Positions 30,401 to 38,298 of a DNA stretch of 43,445 nt are shown piece after piece. Source of the stretch: Bacteroidales bacterium (GTDB taxonomy: Bacteria > Bacteroidota > Bacteroidia > Bacteroidales > UBA1556); the NCBI GenBank assembly GCA_015493685.1, contig WGCS01000312.1:1-43445 (forward strand), in the 5' to 3' direction. Position numbers and translations under genes: made by a program. A model generated the notes under the pieces. It was not told the DNA's origin and did not search any database. It saw only the letters and a list, made by a program, of their open reading frames with translations. The stretch's first letter is position 1; every line of letters begins with the position of its first letter.

Positions 30401-31870
30401 TTTACTTTTCCATACTACTTTGACGAAACTGATAATTTTGTAATCGCACCTGCCGCTAATACTTTGGGCAAATATGTACTCGACACAAAAAAACCGCTAC
30501 TTGCCAATTTAGCCGTTAAGAAAAAATTAAGGCAAGAAGGCCTACTGCTTCGACAAGGTTCACTATCAAAAGTATGGCTGGGAGTACCTCTGTATATCAA
30601 TAAAAAAATAAGCGGAGTACTAGCCGTACAAAGTTACGATAACGAGAACGCTTATAATGAGGAAGATATGCATATATTGGAATTTATCTCTGAACAGATA
30701 AGTCTATCAATACAGCGAAAGAAAACTGAAGAAGAGCTCATTGCTGCGTTACGAAAAGCCAAGGAATCAGATCGATTAAAATCTGCCTTTCTTGCCAATA
30801 TGAGTCATGAAATACGCACGCCAATGAATGGCATTATAGGATTTTCTGAGTTACTCCAGGAAACTGATATCAGCCGTGCAGAACAAAAAGAATATCTAAG
30901 TATTATCAATCGCAGTGGAGAACGACTCCTAAATATCATTGATGATTTAATTGATATTTCAAAGATTGAAGCTAATCAGGTAAATATCACCATGAGTACC
31001 TATCCCATTAAAGAACAGTTGGAAGAACAATATAATTTCTTCAAATTAGAAGCCAAGCAAAAAGCATTGAGGCTCAAGCTAATAATGCCAAGTTATGCCG
31101 ATAAATGCATGATCCATACCGACAACAACAAACTACAAGCTATTTTTACTAATTTGATTAAGAATGCCATCAAATACACCGAACAAGGAAGTATTGAAAT
31201 CGGTTTCAACATCATTGACAATGCCTATCGATTTTATGTAAAAGATACGGGCATAGGTATTGAGCAAGACAGGCAAGAAGCCATTTTCAAGCGCTTTGTA
31301 CAAGCCGATATAGAAGACCGTAAAGCCATGGAAGGAGCCGGCCTCGGCCTTGCCATATCCACTGCTTATATCAATATGCTTGGTGGAGAGATTGGAGTAG
31401 AATCAGTCTATGGTAAAGGTTCTGAATTTTATTTTACTATTCCCACCATAGTCTCAAAAGAATTGCAAACATTAATACAGCAAGACTCAGCCATAGTAAA
31501 AGAAGAAGAATCATCGCTGACCATACTTATTGCAGAAGACGATTTAATATCATACCAATATCTTAAGTCGAGTTTAAAGAAACTTCACGCAAAAATAATT
31601 TATGCAAAAAATGGACTAGAAGCCATAAAGATGCTTAATCAGAATCCAAAAATAGATATTATTCTTATGGATATTAAAATGCCTCTTATGGGTGGCATTG
31701 AAGCAACCAAAGAGATTAGGAAAACGAATCCTGATGTGGTAATTATTGCCCAAACGGCCTATGCCATTCTTGGAGATCGTAAAAAAGCCCTTGCTGCCGG
31801 TTGTAACGATTACATCAGCAAACCCATCAACAGGGAACAGCTATTGGAGTTAATAGGCAAATACCATTAA
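27428..31870 (+). CDS. multi-PAS hybrid sensor histidine kinase, 1480 aa
   Basis: A short N-terminal coiled coil (residues 1-35) leads into seven PAS-type domains. The first carries a long insertion after PIPLWEIDF. The others begin near residues 200, 320, 440, 565, 685 and 825 (for example MSGYQDDIIGRDF, MYGYTKEEVIGKG). A GAF domain follows (about 945-1100), then HisKA (FLANMSHEIRTPMNGIIG), HATPase (GAGLGLAISTAYINMLGG) and a receiver (LMDIKMPLMGG, YISKPINR). No membrane segment is visible, so it is a cytoplasmic sensor. Its GAF-to-receiver half closely parallels the kinase encoded 25 nt upstream, which indicates tandem duplication. A hairpin terminator follows. Confidence 0.92.
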   Translation: MDNYDKKEKSELIAEIKRLKVRLAKKMVLEEKEIIYNNQKLQLLFDNTPIPLWEIDFTHLRQQFKALPIIKPEEIYTYFQQNPQLIQQLTEQVQITNINKEAIKFQEASNKKDLLKSLHNIITHQDTTNFFIKALFALADGQQSYESELEAYTLKGNHKHVIATIRLEEDTESRSKAILAFHDITELKRKEREVHSTKQKINTIVQSSLNGIMMINSMGKIIFINNSFKEMSGYQDDIIGRDFIDFVDISSKEAIKTNFEQRIRGNNPPSIYKFNGISKEGKVLHLELSVSLIQNEEHGTILICNLVDLSEKVAAKAQIEAQKKQFISLIEHAADGILIGDKNGDIILYNKSASLITGYNSDELKGINIKNLISPNDNKNKPLGYKELQQGKQLLIERDFINKNGKLFPVEMNSNQLSNGNYISIIRDISTRKINEKRLHLSKERFQAIVENSFEGIGLINDKQEFTYCNENLCQLLGYSEEEIIGSNFNSYITPEYREIVEDRYRRRLNGEKLISRYKFTIKRKDGKIRNIEISPAVFKTTDDKTYTAVQLKDITEDFAKKKALRETKDYLENILNSTSDTIIISDLPTNHIIDVNQRLFEMYGYTKEEVIGKGIDYLSSCKSPYDNIGLKKKVKMAIEEGLQVFEWHAKHKDGSLFWVEIGLKSTNIGNNQRIIATIRDIEEAKQNAIKLQQSEERFKILSDLTFEGILIHKNAKAIDGNLAMEKISGYSYDEIINKDLIELFILDEYKKITYQNLQKNVVEPYIVKARKKNKEVIFVEIESRNTHINGEEIRVTAIRDVSTQQKVKQDLEERNKQLIASEYSFKSIFNNSAAAIYILNKQGKFIDVNEGALKMYKCERDYLIGKGPMDVSAEGRNNTKEVQEAVPNAFKGEKQQFEFWGKRKNGEIFPKMVYLSSGNYFDEEAVFAFGLDISERKKNEQIRQIQYKISQAITTTRSTNELIDQIKKELAAVIDTTNFYVALYDEKSNEFTFPYYFDETDNFVIAPAANTLGKYVLDTKKPLLANLAVKKKLRQEGLLLRQGSLSKVWLGVPLYINKKISGVLAVQSYDNENAYNEEDMHILEFISEQISLSIQRKKTEEELIAALRKAKESDRLKSAFLANMSHEIRTPMNGIIGFSELLQETDISRAEQKEYLSIINRSGERLLNIIDDLIDISKIEANQVNITMSTYPIKEQLEEQYNFFKLEAKQKALRLKLIMPSYADKCMIHTDNNKLQAIFTNLIKNAIKYTEQGSIEIGFNIIDNAYRFYVKDTGIGIEQDRQEAIFKRFVQADIEDRKAMEGAGLGLAISTAYINMLGGEIGVESVYGKGSEFYFTIPTIVSKELQTLIQQDSAIVKEEESSLTILIAEDDLISYQYLKSSLKKLHAKIIYAKNGLEAIKMLNQNPKIDIILMDIKMPLMGGIEATKEIRKTNPDVVIIAQTAYAILGDRKKALAAGCNDYISKPINREQLLELIGKYH

Positions 31871-31911
31871 AGCACGACTAATATTGGCTATAGTAACCAT
31901 TGGCTAGACCT

Positions 31912-31935
31912 TATAACTTTCTAAGTTATATTTTT
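31912..31935 (+). terminator. intrinsic terminator after the kinase pair
   Basis: TATAACTT-TCT-AAGTTATA is a perfect 8-bp stem with a 3-nt loop, followed directly by TTTTTATCTT. It lies 42 nt after the second kinase stop and between convergent genes. The stem is AT-rich, so strength is uncertain. Confidence 0.55.
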
Positions 31936-31951
31936 ATCTTCAACAGAAAGA

Positions 31952-32695
31952 CTAGGACCACTCTACCCTAGCCAGACAAACACTCTTATCGTCAGATTGG
32001 CGCCGAATTTCATGGACAAAACCTAATTCATTATCCCTTGTTCTAATCTCAAGCTGCTCACGATATTTAGCTTCGTTTCTAAATTGGATTTCAATACTTT
32101 TAAGTTTATTCTCTTGATGGAACGACAGAGAATAGCTATCCATAATTTTCTGGAAGTAGCGTGTATTATTCATATGGCCTACCATATCCAAATCGCTATA
32201 ACTAACTGTAAAACTATGCTTTGCTCTAGCATCGAGTACTTCTTTAGAAGTGGCAATTGGCTTATCAACGGCATAGATACCGGCCTGTAGCTTTACGGGA
32301 AAATTCATTGGTTCAATAGATTGGGGACGCTTTTTCTCAAAATTATACAATATCCAAACAGACGTTGCCTTAACGATCACATTGCCCTTGGAATCGAATA
32401 TCTGAAAATCACGCCTCGAGAAAAACCGTCTACTATCAACCACCCATGTTTTAATCCTTATCTCATCATCCCAATGCGGTCGGTGAAGTACTTCAAATTT
32501 AAGTGCATTAAGTACCCAAACCATATTTTTATCAATAACATCATTATAACCAAAACCCGAATAATTGGCATGGGTTCCCGCAACTTCCTGCAAGAGTTCG
32601 GCAATAGCCATGGTGCTAATTTCCTTATTAATATCCAGTTGATAAGACAACACCTTTGTTGTCCAATAAAAAAAACCTTTATCTTCACTATACAT
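31952..32695 (-). CDS. acyl-[acyl-carrier-protein] thioesterase, 247 aa
   Basis: Double hot-dog fold typical of bacterial FatA/FatB relatives. The first hot-dog (about 10-135) has the helix STMAIAELLQEVAGTHAN and the strand IRIKTWVVDSRRFFSRRDF. The second (about 150-247) has SYSDLDMVGHMNNTRYFQ, whose Asn/His region carries the family's catalytic residues. It releases free fatty acids from acyl-ACP in the cytoplasm, setting chain length for lipids. It lies 54 nt downstream of the ABC-F gene on the same strand. Chain-length preference is not predictable here. Confidence 0.92.
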   Translation of the reverse strand: MYSEDKGFFYWTTKVLSYQLDINKEISTMAIAELLQEVAGTHANYSGFGYNDVIDKNMVWVLNALKFEVLHRPHWDDEIRIKTWVVDSRRFFSRRDFQIFDSKGNVIVKATSVWILYNFEKKRPQSIEPMNFPVKLQAGIYAVDKPIATSKEVLDARAKHSFTVSYSDLDMVGHMNNTRYFQKIMDSYSLSFHQENKLKSIEIQFRNEAKYREQLEIRTRDNELGFVHEIRRQSDDKSVCLARVEWS

Positions 32696-32749
32696 AAATC
32701 AACTATTAAAATAAATACACATTCAAACAGCAGTAAGCTATTCTATTTC

Positions 32750-34639
32750 TTACTCTTCCATTAGTTCACTCAACTCAAGCCATTGCATTTCTTTGGCATC
32801 AATATCCTGCTGCAATTGCTGAAAATCGTGTGACCAATGCGTAAAGTCATCGGCACTGCCCACCCCTGCATTAAGCTTTTCAGTAATTGCTTGTTTTTTT
32901 ACTTCCAGCTCTTCCAACTCTTTCGATAATAGCTCAAACAGCCTTTTCTCTTTAAAGCCCACTTTCTTTTTCTGTTTGGGTTTGGTAGTATCTTCTACCG
33001 TTGTTTTCTTCTTCAGTTTAGCCTTTTTATTTTCTTTATCCTGCAATTTCTTCAGATTTCTATATTCTGTATAATTGGAGTGATAATCTTTAATTTTAGC
33101 GCCCTCTTCAAAAATAAATAAATGATCTACAGCTCTGTCGAGGAAAGCCCTGTCGTGGGTTGTTACCATTAAACACCCTTGGTATTTACTTAAGAATTCT
33201 TCCAACACATTTAGCGTATCAATGTCTAAATCGTTGGTAGGCTCATCAAGAATCAAGAAATTGGGATTATTAATAAAGGTAAGCATAAGTTGCAAACGGC
33301 GTTTTTCACCTCCACTGAGATTACGGTAATAACTATGTGAAGTACCGTGGTCGAAATTAAAATACTGTAGAAACTGTGCTGCCGATAATGTCGAGCTGGT
33401 GCCAAAGGGAATCTCGTCAGCAACATCTTTTACAATATCGATTAATCTTTTATCTTCTTTAATCTTTATTCCCTCTTGGGAGAAATAGCCAAAAACCATT
33501 GTCTGACCTTTAACAATAGAGCCCATATCCGGTTTTAGTTCCCCCATTATCAATTTAAAAAAAGTAGATTTACCGGACCCATTGGCACCGACTACTCCTA
33601 TGCGTTCCCCTCTTTTAAAAGTATGAGAAAAATCTTCTATTATTTTTTTATTATCGAAAGACTTATGCAGATGATTTACCTCCAGTATCTTCTTACCTAT
33701 ACGTGAAAGTTTAACCTCAAACTCAGGCATCTGTTCCCTATGTATTTTCTTTGCTTTACTCTCCAAATTATAGAAAGCATCAATACGCGCTTTACTTTTT
33801 GTGGTACGCGCTTTAGGCATTCTACGCATCCATTCGAGCTCTTTGCGGTACAAATTTTTAGCACGCTCCTGTTCCCTATCCTGAATTAATAAGCGCTCTG
33901 CCTTTTTCGTAATAAAATACTGATAATTTCCTTTATAATAATAGACATTATCCTGTTCCAGCTCATATATTTCATTACAAACAGCATCGAGAAAATACCT
34001 ATCGTGGGTTACCATTAGCAGAGTCATTTTCTGTGCTGACAAATAGGCTTCAAGCCACTCAATCATATCTATATCGAGGTGATTTGTTGGTTCATCGAGC
34101 AGTAGTAAATCCACCTCTTCAATTAAACTTTTTGCCAAAGCAAGTTTTCTCCTCTGTCCTCCCGACAAGCTATGTACCTTTTGCTCCATTTCCGTAATCT
34201 GTAGTCGAGAAAGCACCTCTTTTATTTTATTTTCATAATCCCATGCATTCTTTAAATCCATGGCAATCATTGATTTTTCTAATACTTGCTGACTCTCTAC
34301 ATCATTATTTCTCTGTAAGGAAGACAAGGCATCCTCATAGTTTTTAATGCTTGCAAAAAAATCATTATTACTATTTAGCACTGTTTCCAGCACGGTCAAT
34401 TCTTCATCAAAAACAGGATTCTGTGCCAAATACGAAATTCGCACATCTTTATTAATAGTCACATTACCTTCGTCAGGAATATCCTTACCCATGATAATAT
34501 TCAACAGGCTGGTTTTCCCCATACCATTCTTAGCTATCAGTGCCACCTTTTGTCCTCTATTAATGCCAAAGCTAATACCTTGGAATAATAATTTTTCACC
34601 ATAGGATTTCGACAGATTCTCTACTTGAAGATAATTCAA
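32750..34639 (-). CDS. ABC-F family ATPase (Uup-like), 629 aa
   Basis: Two ABC cassettes lie on one chain with no membrane segments. The first has Walker A AKNGMGKTSLL, signature LSGGQRRKLALAKSL and Walker B LLLLDEPTNHLD; the second has GANGSGKSTFF, LSGGEKRRLQL and FLILDEPTNDLD. The inter-domain linker (about 235-310) is rich in Arg/Lys, as in ribosome-binding ABC-F proteins. A C-terminal coiled coil (about 545-629) matches the Uup-type DNA-binding tail. The likely role is ribosome rescue or, as in Uup, branched-DNA or ribosome-assembly work; antibiotic resistance is not indicated by context. Confidence 0.92.
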   Translation of the reverse strand: MNYLQVENLSKSYGEKLLFQGISFGINRGQKVALIAKNGMGKTSLLNIIMGKDIPDEGNVTINKDVRISYLAQNPVFDEELTVLETVLNSNNDFFASIKNYEDALSSLQRNNDVESQQVLEKSMIAMDLKNAWDYENKIKEVLSRLQITEMEQKVHSLSGGQRRKLALAKSLIEEVDLLLLDEPTNHLDIDMIEWLEAYLSAQKMTLLMVTHDRYFLDAVCNEIYELEQDNVYYYKGNYQYFITKKAERLLIQDREQERAKNLYRKELEWMRRMPKARTTKSKARIDAFYNLESKAKKIHREQMPEFEVKLSRIGKKILEVNHLHKSFDNKKIIEDFSHTFKRGERIGVVGANGSGKSTFFKLIMGELKPDMGSIVKGQTMVFGYFSQEGIKIKEDKRLIDIVKDVADEIPFGTSSTLSAAQFLQYFNFDHGTSHSYYRNLSGGEKRRLQLMLTFINNPNFLILDEPTNDLDIDTLNVLEEFLSKYQGCLMVTTHDRAFLDRAVDHLFIFEEGAKIKDYHSNYTEYRNLKKLQDKENKKAKLKKKTTVEDTTKPKQKKKVGFKEKRLFELLSKELEELEVKKQAITEKLNAGVGSADDFTHWSHDFQQLQQDIDAKEMQWLELSELMEE

Positions 34640-34669
34640 TATTGTATAATATTTAGTAATAACAAAATA

Positions 34670-34708
34670 ATATAATCCTCTATATTATAATAATATAAAG
34701 GATTATAT
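34670..34708. terminator. long AT-rich hairpin between ftcD and the ABC-F gene
   Basis: ATATAATCCT and AGGATTATAT form a perfect 10-bp outer stem, then one C-A mismatch, then TATATTA/TAATATA around a 3-nt loop. The whole is a 39-nt near-perfect palindrome. It lies 53 nt past the ftcD stop. There is no strong T-run, so it could be a weak terminator, an RNA-stabilising hairpin or a protein site upstream of the ABC-F gene. Confidence 0.45.
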
Positions 34709-34760
34709 ACGAATAATTTTCGATTTTCATAAAACGACTACGTCGCCCAAAGTTTAGGTA

Positions 34761-36452
34761 TTATAATTTAGCCTCCACAATATCCAATATTTCCTTTTCA
34801 GCAAAAGCCGCTCTATTGGCAATATCACGAGCTTCGTCCACCAATTTATCGGCAATATCTTTTTTATCGAGTCCGGAGGCATTAATTTTCACATTTAAAA
34901 AAGCCCCTCTCACCCCTGCATTGGCAGCTAAAGCACCCACACCGGCATCACTTACCGAGTTAGGGTTACCCAATTCAGCCATCGCTTTGGCAACCTCCAT
35001 AGATTCATAGCAAAGGCGCATCACTTTAAGAGGAACTCTGGTAGCATACAAAGTAGCCTCTTGGATAGCCTGTTTGCGTATTTTTTTCTCCTCTTCCGTT
35101 TTCTTTGCCAAACCAAAAGCATCCATTATTTTATTAAAAGCGTTGGTATCTTCATCCACTAAGTTAAGAAGTTGATCGTGGTATTGTTTTCCTTTATCTG
35201 CCCAGTCACTAAACTCTTCCCATCGCTCGTCCCAACCTCTTTTATGTGCCGAAAGATTAGCCACCATAGTATCTAAAGCGGCTCCCATTGCGCCCATATA
35301 AGCGGAGATAGAACCGCCACCGGGGGCAGGAGATTCCGAAGCTGTTTCAAATACAAATTCAGATAAATTCATATCGATAAGTTGCTTAGGCCTATCTGCC
35401 TCAAGAATGTATTCCACAATTTTCTTTTTGGGCTCAAAAGGATATAGTTCACTAAGGCCAAGTGATTTAACAGCAATTTTAATTAGTTCGGCATCAGAAA
35501 CACCGGTAGAACGATGCTGCATTTTCAAATAATGACGACCTGCATCCAATATAGCATTTAAAGGCACAACACCCACTAATTCGGAGCCGGTAACACGCAT
35601 GCCTCTTTTTCGTGCTTTATCACTCACTTCATCAAAAGCTTTATGGATGGGAGTTTCAATAATATTAGTCATATTCATTGATATCTGCGCAATACCATAT
35701 TCTTCAATAAACCAACCAATAGCCTTAGTATATTTTAATGTCCCCGGTATCATCACCGGCTTACCATTTTTATCTTTACTGATTTTTCCTGTAAGGCTAT
35801 TTCCTTCTCTTTTGCTTCGTCCTCTTTCGCGCACATCAAAAGCCACAGCATTAGCTCTTCGGGTAGAGGTAGTGTTTAGGTTAAAATTTATAGCCACCAA
35901 GAAATTACGAGCACTTACTGCTGTTGCACCACTTTTGGCAACTTTATCGCTCCACTTATTAGGGCCATAATCGGGTTTCCATTCTTGGGTGGCAATACGG
36001 TCGGGCAAAGCTTCATATTCCCCTGCCCTACAATTTGCTAAATTTCTTCTAGACTCATTAACGGCAGCTTCTTCATAACAATAAACCGGTATTTCAAGTT
36101 CTTCACCAATACGCTTAGCCAACTTATGAGCCAGCTTAGCAACCTCTTCCATACTTATATTAGCAACGGGAACCAAAGGGCAAACATCGGTAGCACCAAA
36201 ACGCGGATGAGCTCCATGATGATTGCGCATATCAATCAACTCCTGCGCTTTCTTTACCGCCTGAAAAGCAGCCTCCAGTACCTGATCGGGAGTACCTACC
36301 ATAGTAACTACAGTACGATTTGTTGCCTGTCCCGGATCTACATCTACTAATTTAACGTCTTCTACTTTGTCAATTTCAGCAGTAATCCGGTTGATAATAT
36401 CCATATTTCGTCCCTCACTAAAATTAGGAACACATTCGATTAATTGTTGCAT
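34761..36452 (-). CDS. ftcD: glutamate formimidoyltransferase / formimidoyl-THF cyclodeaminase, 563 aa
   Basis: Two-domain enzyme of histidine breakdown. The formiminotransferase (about 1-330) moves the formimino group from formiminoglutamate to tetrahydrofolate; ECVPNFSEGRN opens it, and NHHGAHPRFGATD holds the catalytic His. The cyclodeaminase domain (about 360-563) opens with PAPGGGSISAYMGAMGAALD and releases ammonia to give methenyl-THF. The fusion resembles the animal enzyme and is common in Bacteroidota. It follows hutI by 104 nt. Urocanase and histidine ammonia-lyase genes are not in the window. Confidence 0.96.
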   Translation of the reverse strand: MQQLIECVPNFSEGRNMDIINRITAEIDKVEDVKLVDVDPGQATNRTVVTMVGTPDQVLEAAFQAVKKAQELIDMRNHHGAHPRFGATDVCPLVPVANISMEEVAKLAHKLAKRIGEELEIPVYCYEEAAVNESRRNLANCRAGEYEALPDRIATQEWKPDYGPNKWSDKVAKSGATAVSARNFLVAINFNLNTTSTRRANAVAFDVRERGRSKREGNSLTGKISKDKNGKPVMIPGTLKYTKAIGWFIEEYGIAQISMNMTNIIETPIHKAFDEVSDKARKRGMRVTGSELVGVVPLNAILDAGRHYLKMQHRSTGVSDAELIKIAVKSLGLSELYPFEPKKKIVEYILEADRPKQLIDMNLSEFVFETASESPAPGGGSISAYMGAMGAALDTMVANLSAHKRGWDERWEEFSDWADKGKQYHDQLLNLVDEDTNAFNKIMDAFGLAKKTEEEKKIRKQAIQEATLYATRVPLKVMRLCYESMEVAKAMAELGNPNSVSDAGVGALAANAGVRGAFLNVKINASGLDKKDIADKLVDEARDIANRAAFAEKEILDIVEAKL

Positions 36453-36556
36453 AGCTCTATATTGTATAATTTATTTTATATCTATAAGTCTAGTCTAAAA
36501 AAGGGTCTTTGTTGCCAAAGTCTGCGTTGTTAGAAATTTTTGATTTTAACAAAAAT

Positions 36557-37828
36557 CTACCTTTTTAGGCTGCGCTCATCTATTATTTCTCCGTTAAGAA
36601 TCATGGTCTCCACTTTGTTGTCACCGTAAGAATAAGTCCAATAATGATAAGTTGGCATTGGCTTTGTAATAATTATATTAGCTATTTTACCCTTACTGAT
36701 ACTTCCCAACATAGTACTTACACCCATGGCATAAGCTGTATTTATTGTGGTGGCGTGAATAACTTCTTCCGGTAGCATTTTAAACAAAATGGAACCCATT
36801 GCTGCTATTAGTTGCATATTCCCTGAAGGGGAAGAGCCGGGATTAAAATCACTGGCCAAGGCGATAGGCAATCCTGCCGAAATCATTTTACGGGCAGGGG
36901 CATATACCATTCCCAAAAAGAATGCCGCTCCCGGCAATAAGGTAGGCATAGTATTGGAAGCCAGCAAGTTTCTAATCTCTTTTTCTCCTGTATATTCCAG
37001 ATGATCCACCGACAGTGCATTATTAGCCACACCCACTTCTATACCACCACTATAATCCAGCTCGTTGGCATGAATCTTAGGAATCATTCCATAGGCTTTG
37101 GCCGCCGATAAAATACGAGCAGTTTGATCTACCGTAAAAAATCCCTTATCACAAAAAACATCCACATAATCTGCCAGTTTAGCCTCACCAACGGCAGGAA
37201 TCATTTCTTCCACCACCAATTTAACATAATCCTCTTGACGCCCGCGATATTCCAATGGCACAGCATGAGCTCCCAAAAAAGTGGACTTAATGGTTAAAGG
37301 ACTTTCTTCTTTAAGGCGCTGTATTACCTTTAGCATTTTTATTTCACTTTTAAGCGAAAGTCCATAACCACTTTTAATCTCCACAGCTCCTGTACCCATA
37401 GCAATGATATCTTTAAGGCGTTGGAATGATTGATAAAACAATTGCTCCTCAGAAATTTCGGCTATACGTTTGGCCGAATTAAGTATTCCGCCTCCTCTTT
37501 TAGCTATTTCTTCGTAAGAGAGACCTTTGATTTTATCAATATATTCTATTTCGCGACTGGCAGCATATACTAAATGCGTATGCGAGTCTACAAAAGCAGG
37601 AAAAACCATACGATTACTTGCATCAATTATCTGATCATAATCATCAGCATGGGTTTCGGCATTATATTCAACCATGCTGCCATAATTGGCAATTTTATCT
37701 CCATTAATTAGTAGATATGCCTCTGGTATTGTTTTTAACTCCGCCATTGATTTTCCACTGGTTTTCAACCTATTGTCGTCAACAACTTGTATTAGTTCCT
37801 TGATATTTTTAATTAAAATCTTTTTCAT
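36557..37828 (-). CDS. hutI: imidazolonepropionase HutI, 423 aa
   Basis: HutI opens imidazolone-5-propionate to N-formimino-glutamate, the substrate line of the ftcD product. Amidohydrolase metal ligands are visible: DSHTHLVYAASRE (HxH), IHANELDYSGG and ASDFNPGSSPSGN. GDKIANYGSM and the C-terminal metal-free strand region complete the composite domain. Length is normal. A TACATTTG box lies 21 nt before the start. It is first of the two histidine-degradation genes here, and repeat-rich DNA and the toxin-antitoxin islet lie upstream of it. Confidence 0.97.
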   Translation of the reverse strand: MKKILIKNIKELIQVVDDNRLKTSGKSMAELKTIPEAYLLINGDKIANYGSMVEYNAETHADDYDQIIDASNRMVFPAFVDSHTHLVYAASREIEYIDKIKGLSYEEIAKRGGGILNSAKRIAEISEEQLFYQSFQRLKDIIAMGTGAVEIKSGYGLSLKSEIKMLKVIQRLKEESPLTIKSTFLGAHAVPLEYRGRQEDYVKLVVEEMIPAVGEAKLADYVDVFCDKGFFTVDQTARILSAAKAYGMIPKIHANELDYSGGIEVGVANNALSVDHLEYTGEKEIRNLLASNTMPTLLPGAAFFLGMVYAPARKMISAGLPIALASDFNPGSSPSGNMQLIAAMGSILFKMLPEEVIHATTINTAYAMGVSTMLGSISKGKIANIIITKPMPTYHYWTYSYGDNKVETMILNGEIIDERSLKR

Positions 37829-37849
37829 AAGCTAAGCTAATATAAGGAG

Positions 37850-37857
37850 CAAATGTA
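37850..37857 (-). promoter_or_regulatory. -7 box of hutI-ftcD
   Basis: TACATTTG on the minus strand fits TAnnTTTG and ends 21 nt before the hutI ATG. The -33 region is not clear. Confidence 0.45.
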
Positions 37858-37913
37858 AACAAAAAGACAATTGATTTTATGGGAAGGAAAGACAAAATAT
37901 AGTGAATTCTTAT

Positions 37914-38049
37914 TTCCCTTTTTTTTAGAAAAGAGGGAACCCGATGAGGGGGATTAGCTAAGAAAAAGAATTACGCTTTTTCTTTTTACCCCGGCCCCAA
38001 AGGGAGAATGAAAAAATCCCTCTTTGGGTTCTCCCTTTTTCAAAGGGAG
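37914..38049. repeat. palindrome-rich intergenic element
   Basis: Several stems lie side by side. TTCCCT pairs with AGGGAA (37914-37939). AAGAAAAAG pairs with CTTTTTCTT (37960-37984, perfect, T-tailed on the plus strand). AAAGGGAGAA pairs with TTCTCCCTTT (37999-38038, perfect), and CTCCCTTT pairs with AAAGGGAG (38031-38049). The last two share an arm, so they are mutually exclusive. The GC-rich core (CCCCGGCCCCAAAGGGAG) stands out from its surroundings and resembles dispersed repeats I associate with Bacteroidota intergenic DNA. Confidence 0.6.
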
Positions 38050-38083
38050 ATAGCTTTGTTTTATTAAGTTCAATATGGCCTTT

Positions 38084-38163
38084 AATTGAATGTATTTTTT
38101 AATATTTATCAAATTTGCAATCACATTAGATTAATTTATATCCCCCTTTTTGTTAAAAGGAGG
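38084..38163. repeat. left 80-bp direct repeat flanking the toxin-antitoxin islet
   Basis: This copy is identical to 40113-40192 over its first 33 bp (AATTGAATGTATTTTTTAAT start) and last 22 bp (CCCCCTTTTTGTTAAAAGG start). By hand count 16 of the 25 middle positions also match, giving 71 of 80 with no gaps. The right end is itself a small palindrome (CCTTTT-TGTT-AAAAGG). Confidence 0.85.
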
Positions 38164-38298
38164 GTAGCAGTGAGTATATAAGGCCTTAAGCATTTTAAAA
38201 CATCTAACTTTCAATTTACCATGCTGTTTATTTATATTCATAAAGTATAAATTTAGCCATCACTTAACCAATGATTTATAGCTATTATTGGGCTTTAG

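Larger units (their letters stand above)
37829..38298. other. 470-bp intergenic region upstream of hutI
   Basis: No gene is visible. It holds the hutI -7 box, a cluster of overlapping palindromes (37914-38049), and the left 80-bp direct repeat (38084-38163). About 135 nt of plain AT-rich DNA then leads to the AbiEii gene stop. Confidence 0.6.

Noticed and set aside
32750-34639. Antibiotic-resistance ABC-F
   Set aside because: The C-terminal coiled coil and housekeeping context fit the Uup-like group better.
35599-35970. 123-aa plus-strand ORF
   Set aside because: Antisense shadow of ftcD.
36532-36559. AGAAATTTTTG / CAAAAATCT stem as hutI terminator
   Set aside because: It is imperfect, overlaps the hutI stop, and has no T-run after it. 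Too weak to list.
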